Shown in pieces: positions 1-5,162 of a DNA stretch of 7,872 bases. Under the pieces are notes generated by a model, which was not told the origin of the DNA, ran no database searches, and was given only the letters and a program-made list of their open reading frames with translations. Within the stretch, counting starts at the first letter, position 1; each line of letters begins with the position of its first letter. A program made the position numbers and the translations under genes. Location: assembly GCA_964458015.1 (NCBI GenBank), contig CAYWGR010000220.1:1-7872 (forward strand), read 5' to 3'. The stretch is from CAYWGR01 sp964458015. GTDB taxonomy: Bacteria; Planctomycetota; Planctomycetia; Pirellulales; Thermoguttaceae.

Positions 1-2
1 GA

Positions 3-128
3 TTCTTGGGTCTGGCCCTGCAACCACGCCGGTGGATTGAAAGGTGCATGGAAAACGACGTCAACTTGCTGATGAGTACGTTGTTTGCTACCATGAGCAG
101 GGGGGGGGAAGGGAGAAGTTGCTTATGA
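3..128 (+). CDS. Possible 3' end of an upstream gene, entering from outside the window
   Basis: The frame is open from the window edge and ends in a TGA that overlaps the preferred ATG of the antitoxin gene in an ATGA arrangement, as expected for translationally coupled neighbours. The 41 visible residues include Met-Glu-Asn-Asp-Val-Asn-Leu-Leu-Met and then a Gly/Arg-rich end encoded across a run of nine G. I do not recognise the family. Two other frames are also open for part of this stretch, so a chance open frame is quite possible, and an indel in the G run would change the ending. Support is limited to the ATGA overlap and the lack of stops. Confidence 0.2.
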   Translation, partial: FLGLALQPRRWIERCMENDVNLLMSTLFATMSRGGEGRSCL

Positions 129-355
129 GTCAGATGATTCAAGCTATTTATGAGGATGGTGTGCTGAAACCCTTGGAAAAGCTGGCTCTGGGTGAACACC
201 AACGGGTTCAAATTATCGTTGAGCCACAACTTACGGTAAACAATCCGCAGAGCAAAGAGACCGACGATCCTTTATGCGGCGTTCGTGCAGCCTTGGGCGT
301 CTCCGATCTTGCTGAACACTTTGATGACTATCGCCTTGGCTGTCGTAAAATATGA
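125..355 (+). CDS. DUF104/AF2212-like antitoxin of a type II toxin-antitoxin pair
   Basis: This 76-residue protein is the likely antitoxin of the PIN toxin encoded directly downstream. The N-terminal segment IQAIYEDGVLKPLEKLAL, followed by the basic and hydrophobic QRVQIIVEP, matches the AF2212-like (DUF104) pattern of a small beta-rich DNA-binding or dimerisation domain. The C-terminal Asp-Leu-Ala-Glu-His-Phe-Asp-Asp-Tyr-Arg motif (about residues 62-71) resembles the toxin-wrapping tail of antitoxins paired with PIN proteins. I chose the ATG at 125 because an AAGGGAGAAG purine tract lies 6 nt upstream. The ATG at 134 is a possible alternative. A GTG at 44 would add 27 residues unlike the family. 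The stop overlaps the toxin start by ATGA. Members of such pairs usually repress their own promoter; no operator could be identified here. Confidence 0.82.
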   Translation: MSQMIQAIYEDGVLKPLEKLALGEHQRVQIIVEPQLTVNNPQSKETDDPLCGVRAALGVSDLAEHFDDYRLGCRKI

Positions 356-777
356 ATTCGGTTTTTTTAGACGCCTCTGGATTGATTGCCGTGGCTAATA
401 CGGACGATCACTGGCATTCCCAGGCAGAAGCAGCCTGGAATGATTTGATCGTTTCCAACGCTACTTTGGTCACGACTTCATTGGTATTGTTTGAGTTGGG
501 GGACGGGCTATCGAGGATTAACCAACGATCCTTGGCCCTTATGCTTTATGATCGACTGCGCACTTCCTCACGAGTGCGGATTACGTCTGTTAGTTTGGAA
601 TTGGAAGCGGCCGCTTGGGAGCTTTTTCGACAACGCCCCGACAAGACATGGGGCGCTACGGATTGCACCAGCTTCATTGTGATGAAGGAGCTTAAAATCG
701 AAACGGCCTTCACGGTGGATCACCATTTTGAGCAAGCCGGCTTTCAACGCTTGATTCGGCTCGATGAGGGTGATTAA
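352..777 (+). CDS. vapC: PIN-domain ribonuclease toxin (VapC-like)
   Basis: This complete 141-residue single-domain PIN protein is predicted to be a metal-dependent RNase that cleaves structured RNA such as tRNA or rRNA when not held by its antitoxin. Candidate metal-binding acids sit at the expected places: Asp7 in VFLDASGLIA, Glu48 in LVLFELGDGL, Asp104 in WGATDCTSF and Asp123 in FTVDHHFEQAGF. The last two blocks form the recognisable C-terminal half of the fold. All four acids are present, so the enzyme looks intact. The start overlaps the antitoxin stop by ATGA, indicating coupled translation. The gene ends in two consecutive TAA codons inside a 13-bp palindrome. The specific RNA target cannot be read from sequence. 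Confidence 0.92.
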   Translation: MNSVFLDASGLIAVANTDDHWHSQAEAAWNDLIVSNATLVTTSLVLFELGDGLSRINQRSLALMLYDRLRTSSRVRITSVSLELEAAAWELFRQRPDKTWGATDCTSFIVMKELKIETAFTVDHHFEQAGFQRLIRLDEGD

Positions 778-783
778 TAATCA
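771..783. repeat. 13-bp palindrome across the toxin stop codon
   Basis: The sequence is TGATTA, a central A, then TAATCA: two perfect 6-bp arms. It spans the final Asp codon and both tandem TAA stops of the PIN toxin gene. It is AT-rich and too weak to be an intrinsic terminator, and it has no T run. It could be a protein-binding site or simply a by-product of the doubled stop codon. Confidence 0.4.
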
Positions 784-810
784 AGATTGTACGAGATAAT
801 TCAGATAATA

Positions 811-866
811 CCGAAACCTGAATACTGAACGCTGACAGCTAATTGCTGACAGCCGAAAACTTAACC
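811..866. repeat. Degenerate tandem heptamer repeat upstream of tpiA
   Basis: Eight consecutive 7-nt units can be read without a gap: ccgaaac, ctgaata, ctgaacg, ctgacag, ctaattg, ctgacag, ccgaaaa and cttaacc. Position 1 is C and position 4 is A in all eight. Position 2 is always a pyrimidine, and position 3 is a purine in seven. Two units are identical (832-838 and 846-852). The tract fills most of the spacer between the toxin gene and tpiA and ends just before the tpiA ribosome binding site. It resembles in kind, not in sequence, the short tandem heptamer repeats known in cyanobacterial intergenic regions. Confidence 0.65.
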
Positions 867-870
867 AACG

Positions 871-875
871 AGGAG
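871..875 (+). promoter_or_regulatory. Shine-Dalgarno site AGGAG that selects the tpiA start
   Basis: AGGAG sits 8 nt before the ATG at 884 and only 5 nt before the in-frame TTG at 881. The spacing favours the ATG, giving an N-terminus (MRRPFIAGNWKMN) of the usual length for the family. Confidence 0.7.
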
Positions 876-883
876 TTACTTTG

Positions 884-1642
884 ATGCGTCGTCCGTTTAT
901 TGCCGGCAACTGGAAAATGAATATGAACCGCGAATCGGCCGTGGCCTTGGCCGAGGGCGTGGCAAAGCGAGCCGAGAAGCTTGAGGGAGTGGATTTGGCC
1001 ATTTGCCCGCCAAGCTGCTATCTCGACGCCGTGGGCCGCACGATCTCCGGCTCGAAGGTTGCCTTGGGCGCTCAGAACATGTACCACGAGAAGGATGGCG
1101 CTTTTACGGGCGAGTTGAGCGCTGCCATGCTTGTCGACCTGGGTTGCACGTATGTGATTCTCGGCCATAGCGAGCGTCGCCATATCCTTGGTGAGACCGA
1201 CGAAGCCATTAACAAAAAAGTCCATGCCGCGCTCCAAGCCGGCCTGATTCCCGTCGTTTGCGTTGGTGAGTTGCTTTCAGAGCGAGAAGCTGGGCAAACT
1301 ATGGCGGTTATTCAACGTCAGTTCGACGGTTCGCTGGCGGGCGTTTCGCCTGAGGACATGAAAAAGATCGTTATTGCTTACGAGCCGGTCTGGGCAATTG
1401 GGACAGGCAAGGTTGCCACCCCCCAGCAGGCCGAAGATGTGCATCTCGGTCTTCGCAAACTCGTGGCCGAACGCTATAATGCTCAGATTGCAGAGGAAGT
1501 TCGGATGCAGTACGGCGGAAGCGTCAAGCCGGACAACGCAGCCGAGTTGCTCGGGCAGACCGACATCGACGGCGCGTTGGTGGGCGGCGCCAGCTTGAAG
1601 GTAGACCAATTCCTCGGTATCGTGGCCGGGGCCTTGAAATAA
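884..1642 (+). CDS. tpiA: Triosephosphate isomerase
   Basis: This 252-residue cytosolic enzyme interconverts dihydroxyacetone phosphate and glyceraldehyde 3-phosphate in glycolysis and gluconeogenesis, and has the usual length of a bacterial TIM barrel. The catalytic set is complete: Asn9 and Lys11 in AGNWKMN, His95 in VILGHSERR and Glu167 in IAYEPVWAIGTG. The latter leads into the flexible phosphate-gripping loop (about 168-179). YGGSV (210-214) and VGGAS (233-237) form the remaining phosphate-binding turns. It is the first gene of a tightly packed run, and secG follows after 13 bp. No convincing promoter is visible in the repeat-filled spacer before it, so transcription may begin within or upstream of the toxin-antitoxin pair. 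No damage or unusual residue was noticed. Confidence 0.98.
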   Translation: MRRPFIAGNWKMNMNRESAVALAEGVAKRAEKLEGVDLAICPPSCYLDAVGRTISGSKVALGAQNMYHEKDGAFTGELSAAMLVDLGCTYVILGHSERRHILGETDEAINKKVHAALQAGLIPVVCVGELLSEREAGQTMAVIQRQFDGSLAGVSPEDMKKIVIAYEPVWAIGTGKVATPQQAEDVHLGLRKLVAERYNAQIAEEVRMQYGGSVKPDNAAELLGQTDIDGALVGGASLKVDQFLGIVAGALK

Positions 1643-1655
1643 GGAAAGGATTTTC

Positions 1656-2033
1656 ATGATCTCTTTGTTAATGGTATTGCTGTTGCTGACAGCCGTATTC
1701 TTGATCGTGCTGGTGTTGATCCAGCGGGGTAAGGGCGGCGGATTGGCAGGCGCTTTTGGCGGCATGGGCGGCCAAAGCGCATTCGGCACCAAAGCCGGCG
1801 ACCTCTTCACCCGCATCACCATCGGCGTAGCCGCCTTCTGGATCATCTTGTGCATGATCATGGTGAAGGTGTCGGGCGTGGGCGGCGGCGGGCCTCTGAG
1901 CACGGACCTTGGCGGCAGCGCGGAGCAGAAGCCGGGAGTCTCGGCCGCGCCTTCCACCGATAAAAAACCGGCCGGAAAGAGTGAAACGCCTGCCTCGTCC
2001 GAAAAAGCACCAGCCAAGGATGAAGGCAAATAG
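1656..2033 (+). CDS. secG: Preprotein translocase subunit SecG with a long hydrophilic tail
   Basis: SecG is the small accessory membrane subunit of the SecYEG export channel. The 125 residues contain a first membrane helix (about 3-22, LLMVLLLLTAVFLIVLVLIQ), a Gly-rich cytosolic loop with the family hallmark QRGKGGGLAGAFGGMGG (23-39) and the SAFGTKAGD block, and a second helix (about 54-71). From about residue 73 there is a low-complexity Gly/Ala/Ser/Pro/Lys tail of roughly 50 residues, which makes the protein longer than minimal SecG proteins. Two AAGGA copies stand just before the ATG and provide the ribosome binding site. The gene lies between tpiA and yicC; the tpiA-secG neighbourhood is common in many bacteria. 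yicC starts 3 bp after the stop. Confidence 0.94.
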   Translation: MISLLMVLLLLTAVFLIVLVLIQRGKGGGLAGAFGGMGGQSAFGTKAGDLFTRITIGVAAFWIILCMIMVKVSGVGGGGPLSTDLGGSAEQKPGVSAAPSTDKKPAGKSETPASSEKAPAKDEGK

Positions 2034-2036
2034 CCC

Positions 2037-2924
2037 ATGCTCCAAAGCATGACAGGATTCGGCGAATCGCGCGCGCAGCAAGACGATTTGGCTGTCGCGG
2101 TTGAGATTCGCACGATCAACAATCGGTTTTTCAAACTATCGGTTCGCGCTTCCGAGGGATATGCCTCGATCGAACCGATGGTCGAGAGTGTCGTGCGCGA
2201 ATCCATCTACCGCGGAACGATCCAGGTCAATGTACGCGTGGATCGAAAACATTCGCCCGAAGATTATCAGATCAACGTCGATGTGCTTGAGCGTTATCGG
2301 CAGCAGCTCGCGTCGCTGATGCAGAAGTGGAAATGCAAGAATGCCGAGCCGTCGCTCGAGTCGCTCATGCCGTTGCCCGGCGTGGTTGACGATGCTTCGT
2401 GCAAAGCCATCGACGTGGCGGCCGATTGGCCGGTGATCGAAAATACGCTGAAAAAAGCCTTGGAAAATCTTCGGGAGATGCGAGGCAACGAAGGGCTCGC
2501 GATGGCCGCCGATTTGACATCCAATTGCATGGCGGCCGCCGCCAGCTTGGATTTGATCGAGCGGCGAGCTCCCTTGGTGGTCGAGGAGTATCGAAACCGG
2601 CTTTTCGACAGGATGAAACGCACCTTGGCCGAGATGGACGTGACGCTGGATCCGGCAGCCGTGATCAAGGAAGTCAGTCTGTTTGCCGATCGAAGCGACA
2701 TTTCCGAGGAGATCGTTCGTTTGCGCAGCCACTTGGAGCAATTCCAAACGACGATGGAAGCGTCGGATAGTGCAGGTCGGAAGTTGGATTTCCTTACGCA
2801 GGAAATGTTCCGCGAAACCAACACGATCGGATCGAAGGCTAACGATGTGGAGATCGCCAGGCATGTGATCGAAATCAAGACGGCCATCGAGCGAATCCGT
2901 GAAATGATCCAAAACATCGAGTGA
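2037..2924 (+). CDS. yicC: YicC/YloC-family endoribonuclease-like protein
   Basis: This 295-residue protein has the two halves of the YicC family. The N-terminal half opens with MLQSMTGFGES and continues with the conserved EIRTINNRFFKLSVR block (about 22-36). The C-terminal DUF1732 half ends with FLTQEMFRETNTIGSKAND (about 249-267) and a helical tail. Family members in Escherichia coli and Bacillus subtilis are linked to RNA degradation; the B. subtilis homologue YloC has been described as an endoribonuclease. The exact substrate here is unknown. The ATG at 2037 fits the family N-terminus; a GAAGG inside the secG tail lies 10 nt upstream. The next ATG (2049) would remove conserved residues. 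Placement directly before gmk is a recurrent bacterial arrangement. The gene appears intact. Confidence 0.93.
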   Translation: MLQSMTGFGESRAQQDDLAVAVEIRTINNRFFKLSVRASEGYASIEPMVESVVRESIYRGTIQVNVRVDRKHSPEDYQINVDVLERYRQQLASLMQKWKCKNAEPSLESLMPLPGVVDDASCKAIDVAADWPVIENTLKKALENLREMRGNEGLAMAADLTSNCMAAAASLDLIERRAPLVVEEYRNRLFDRMKRTLAEMDVTLDPAAVIKEVSLFADRSDISEEIVRLRSHLEQFQTTMEASDSAGRKLDFLTQEMFRETNTIGSKANDVEIARHVIEIKTAIERIREMIQNIE

Positions 2925-2934
2925 CCTCCGCGCC

Positions 2935-3516
2935 ATGACACAAGGGAGATTAGTCGTAGTGTCGGGGCCCTCCGGAGCGGGCAAAACCTCGGTCATGCAG
3001 CGAGTGTTCGAGACATGCCGTGTGCCGTTGGCCCGGAGCGTTTCGGCTACCACCAGACAGCCTCGCAACGGTGAAACAGACGGGGTGGATTACCATTACC
3101 TGTCGAGTGAGGAGTTTGTCAAACGCCGCCAGGGGGGTGATTTTCTCGAATGTTTCGAGGTTTTCGCCCAGGGACATTGGTACGGTACGCTTCGTTCGGA
3201 AGTGACCACTGGTCTAACGGCGGGAAAATGGGTAGTCTTAGAGATTGACGTTCAAGGGGCCCTGGCGGTTATGCAGGCATACCCCGACGCGATTTCGATC
3301 TTCCTGCGGCCGAGTTCGCGGGCAGAGATCGAGCGAAGGCTTCGCGGCCGGGGCACGGAAACCGAAGAAGCGATCCAACGCCGGTTGGCTCGGGCGGATA
3401 GTGAATTGGCCTTGGCCGATCGTTATCAACACCAAGTTATCAATGATAACATGGACCAAGCGGTCCAAGATATTTGTCGTATATTAACTAGTGAGTGGGA
3501 AAAGGGTCAAAAATGA
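2935..3516 (+). CDS. gmk: Guanylate kinase
   Basis: The enzyme phosphorylates GMP to GDP with ATP, feeding GTP, dGTP and signalling nucleotides in the cytosol. The 193 residues carry the P-loop GPSGAGKT (11-18), the GMP-binding block SVSATTRQPRNGETDGVDYHY (35-55, including Arg41, Arg44 and Tyr53), Glu72 and Tyr83 of the GMP pocket, LEIDVQGA (102-109) and an Arg-rich lid around 134-150. Length and motif order are typical of the family. The start follows the yicC stop by 10 bp, and no Shine-Dalgarno sequence is apparent, so translation may depend on coupling to yicC. Its TGA overlaps the rpoZ ATG. The gmk-rpoZ pair is widespread in bacteria and supports both identifications. Confidence 0.97.
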   Translation: MTQGRLVVVSGPSGAGKTSVMQRVFETCRVPLARSVSATTRQPRNGETDGVDYHYLSSEEFVKRRQGGDFLECFEVFAQGHWYGTLRSEVTTGLTAGKWVVLEIDVQGALAVMQAYPDAISIFLRPSSRAEIERRLRGRGTETEEAIQRRLARADSELALADRYQHQVINDNMDQAVQDICRILTSEWEKGQK

Positions 3517-3767
3517 TTGACGAACTGCGGGAAGAAGCGATTATCAAAAAGATCGGCGGCCGTTTCAAGCTTTCCACCTTGATCCAAAAGCGATTGGTGC
3601 AGCTAAACGGCGGCGCGCGGCCGTTGGTGGATCCCAAAAACGACAACAAAATGCAGATCGTCATCAACGAGATCATGCAGGATAAAATCTATCTCGACAC
3701 CGAGATGAACATCCAAGTGGCAGCCCAACCGGCCGGCCCTGCCGACATCGACTTCCGAAGTCTCTAA
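3513..3767 (+). CDS. rpoZ: DNA-directed RNA polymerase omega subunit
   Basis: Omega helps assemble and stabilise RNA polymerase by clamping the beta-prime C-terminus. The 84-residue product shows the omega core GGRFKLSTLIQKRLVQLNGG (about 15-34), corresponding to the family block around Arg-Phe-x-Leu, then VDPKNDNKMQIVINEIMQDKIYL, corresponding to the conserved second helix and the Glu-Ile with Lys-Ile end. It is divergent from the E. coli protein and identified partly by its position after gmk. I chose the ATG at 3513 because it overlaps the gmk TGA as ATGA and follows an AAAGGG site by 6 nt; a GTG at 3495 would add six residues. A 106-bp spacer follows, so this may be the last gene of the tpiA transcript. 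Confidence 0.85.
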   Translation: MIDELREEAIIKKIGGRFKLSTLIQKRLVQLNGGARPLVDPKNDNKMQIVINEIMQDKIYLDTEMNIQVAAQPAGPADIDFRSL

Positions 3768-3782
3768 TGTGTCCTATGTAGC

Positions 3783-3848
3783 TAATGAACCGGAGCCGAC
3801 CCTCGGAAGGCTGGAAAATAGGCAAAAACGTCGCCTAACCGTTCATTA
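3783..3848 (+). ncRNA. Candidate structured RNA (three-way junction) in the rpoZ-coaC spacer
   Basis: Three helices can be drawn by hand. P1 pairs TAATGAAC (3783-3790) with GTTCATTA (3841-3848). It is extended by GG (3792-3793) with CC (3839-3840) across one bulged C. P2 begins at the next base: AGCC (3794-3797) with GGCT (3809-3812), a purine internal loop GA/AA, CC with GG and a three-base loop. P3 pairs TAGGC (3819-3823) with GCCTA (3833-3837) around a nine-base loop. P1 and P2 abut directly, and one base separates P3 from P1, giving a compact junction ending 25 nt before coaC. No T run follows, so it is not an intrinsic terminator. It could be a leader element, an mRNA-processing site or a chance fold. 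It matches no riboswitch class that I recognise. Confidence 0.3.
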
Positions 3849-3873
3849 TCAACCTAGACATTAAAATGTTGCC

Positions 3874-4416
3874 ATGATGGGTCGTGAACTCTTGATCGGC
3901 GTTACCGGCGGGATCGCGGCTTATAAAACCGCGACGTTGGTAAGTCGTTTGGTTCAGGCCGGCGCGGGCGTGACGGTCGTCATGACGCGATCTGCCTCGC
4001 AATTGGTCGGGCCGAAAACTTTCGAGGCTCTGACCGGTCGCCCCGTGGCAATGCGAGTGTTTGGGCGTCGCGCCCATCCGCATATCGAATTGGCCGAGAA
4101 AGCCGATTTGTTTTGCATTGCTCCGGCCACGGCCAACATCTTGGCCAAGGCCGCTTGCGGACTGGCGGACGATCTGGTGAGTACTCTTCTGCTGTCGTTC
4201 GACGGACCGGTGCTGATGGCGCCGGCGATGAATACGCTGATGTGGCAAAAGCCCGCCGTACAGCGCAATGTCGCACAACTTCGCGCCGACGGCATCACGT
4301 TGCTCGACCCCGAGGAAGGATATCTAAGTTGCGGCATGCGAGGCCCCGGACGCATGGCCGAGCCGGAAAAGATTTTTCAGCATATTCAAAAAATACTTCA
4401 GGGGTTAGCGATTTAG
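3874..4416 (+). CDS. coaC: Phosphopantothenoylcysteine decarboxylase (stand-alone CoaC flavoprotein)
   Basis: This is an FMN-dependent enzyme that decarboxylates 4'-phosphopantothenoylcysteine to 4'-phosphopantetheine in coenzyme A synthesis. The 180 residues form one flavoprotein domain: GVTGGIAAYK (9-18) at the flavin site, the catalytic-type His70 in HPHIEL, IAPATANILAK (82-92), the substrate-binding PAMN (117-120) and LSCGMRGPGRMAE (151-163), whose Cys153 corresponds to the catalytic cysteine. In many bacteria this domain is fused to CoaB; here it ends at a TAG and the ligase is a separate gene 67 bp on. The start is the first of two adjacent ATG codons (3874 and 3877), neither with a clear Shine-Dalgarno sequence. 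A three-codon open frame at 3866 overlaps it. The last codons run into a heptamer-like tract. Confidence 0.94.
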   Translation: MMGRELLIGVTGGIAAYKTATLVSRLVQAGAGVTVVMTRSASQLVGPKTFEALTGRPVAMRVFGRRAHPHIELAEKADLFCIAPATANILAKAACGLADDLVSTLLLSFDGPVLMAPAMNTLMWQKPAVQRNVAQLRADGITLLDPEEGYLSCGMRGPGRMAEPEKIFQHIQKILQGLAI

Positions 4417-4457
4417 GATTAGGTATTGGAGTAAGCTGTTTTCCTGTTTTCTAATCC
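4416..4457 (+). repeat. Inverted repeat joining the coaC stop to the coaB leader
   Basis: GGATTAG (4416-4422) is a perfect reverse complement of CTAATCC (4451-4457), with a 28-nt loop. The left arm begins at the last base of the coaC stop codon and the right arm lies in the repeat tract before coaB. In RNA this would be a 7-bp, moderately weak hairpin. It may reflect units of the heptamer family present in both orientations. Confidence 0.4.
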
Positions 4458-4479
4458 CTGGTCTCTAGTTCCTGATCGC
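4437..4479. repeat. Degenerate tandem heptamer repeat between coaC and coaB
   Basis: Units are tgttttc (4437-4443), one extra c, then tgttttc, taatccc, tggtctc, tagttcc and tgatcgc from 4445 to 4479. All six have T at position 1, T at position 4 and C at position 7; position 2 is always a purine. The tract ends 4 nt before the coaB ATG and takes the place where a ribosome binding site would be expected. Read on the opposite strand the units are of the form G-n-R-A-n-Y-A, partly like the C-Y-R-A units before tpiA. Confidence 0.6.
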
Positions 4480-4483
4480 TAGC

Positions 4484-5140
4484 ATGGCTCGCATTCTCAT
4501 CACCTCTGGTCCAACCCGACAATACCTCGATCCGGTGCGGTATATTTCGAATGCATCGAGCGGCCGGATGGGCGTTGCCTTGGCGGCTGCCGTGACGCAA
4601 TCCGGCCATGAGGCCGTTGTCGTCAGCGGACCGGTCAGCGTAAATTATCCCGCCGGTGTGGAAGTGCATCGCGTCGTTTCGACCGAGGAAATGCTTGCGG
4701 AGTGCGAAAAACTGTTTCCCACCTGCGACGGCTTGATTGCCGTGGCGGCGCCCTGCGACTATCGCCCGACGGCCATATCCACGCATAAAATCCACAAGTC
4801 GGGCGACTCCTTGCATATCGAATTGGTCGAAACGCCCGACATTGTTGCGGAACTCTCTCGTGGGAAAAAAACGCAATGGATGGTTGCCTTCGCGTTGGAG
4901 ACAGAGGATCAACATCTTCGGGCCATGCGAAAAATGGAGCGGAAGCAATGCGATTTGATCGTGCTCAACGGCCCCGAGGCAATTCAAGCCGACCAGACGA
5001 GTGTTGAAGTGCTTGGAAAAGACGGCCGTTCGCGGGGCTGTTTTTCCGGCAGTAAAACCACTGTTGCGATGAGCATTTTCGAGATCATCGAGCAAGCGTT
5101 GCTTCCGCAAACAATGAATCCGATGAAAACCGACACCTGA
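4484..5140 (+). CDS. coaB: Phosphopantothenate-cysteine ligase (stand-alone CoaB)
   Basis: The enzyme joins 4'-phosphopantothenate to cysteine using a nucleotide triphosphate, producing the substrate of CoaC. The 218 residues start with the Rossmann-like block ITSGPTRQYLDPVRYISN (6-23) followed by ASSGRMG (24-30), the hallmark of CoaB, where Asn23 matches the acyl-cytidylate-binding Asn. AVAAPCDYRP (86-95), KIHKS (102-106), VAFALETE (134-141) and CDLIVLNGPEAI (156-167) follow in family order. In fused proteins these lie after the CoaC domain. A degenerate heptamer tract abuts the ATG and no Shine-Dalgarno sequence is seen, so initiation may be leader-independent or coupled. The C-terminus has a short polar tail. 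pfkA follows after 22 bp. Confidence 0.94.
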   Translation: MARILITSGPTRQYLDPVRYISNASSGRMGVALAAAVTQSGHEAVVVSGPVSVNYPAGVEVHRVVSTEEMLAECEKLFPTCDGLIAVAAPCDYRPTAISTHKIHKSGDSLHIELVETPDIVAELSRGKKTQWMVAFALETEDQHLRAMRKMERKQCDLIVLNGPEAIQADQTSVEVLGKDGRSRGCFSGSKTTVAMSIFEIIEQALLPQTMNPMKTDT

Positions 5141-5162
5141 AAACTATTTGGAGACCTACCCT

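Noticed and set aside
44..124. N-terminal extension of the antitoxin from a GTG at 44
   Set aside because: The 27 extra residues do not look like the family, while the ATG at 125 has a purine-rich ribosome binding site and gives the usual N-terminus.
787..809. Promoter made from TTGTAC and GATAAT before tpiA
   Set aside because: The spacing between the hexamers is 11 bp, too short for a sigma-70-type promoter.
811..866. CRISPR-like array
   Set aside because: The repeat unit is only 7 nt, there are no unique spacers between units and no cas genes are nearby.
1277..2206. Long open frame on the minus strand opposite tpiA, secG and the start of yicC
   Set aside because: It is the antisense shadow of three well-supported genes, crosses their boundaries, has low-complexity Pro-rich sequence and shows no recognised domain.
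2136..3068. Long open frame on the minus strand opposite yicC and gmk
   Set aside because: It is opposite two strongly identified genes and has the His/Arg-rich composition typical of reverse-strand translation of GC-rich coding DNA; no motif was found.
3866..3877. Three-codon upstream open frame (ATG TTG CCA TGA) overlapping the coaC start
   Set aside because: It is too short to separate from chance, and the ATG has no ribosome binding site. It could still affect initiation at coaC.
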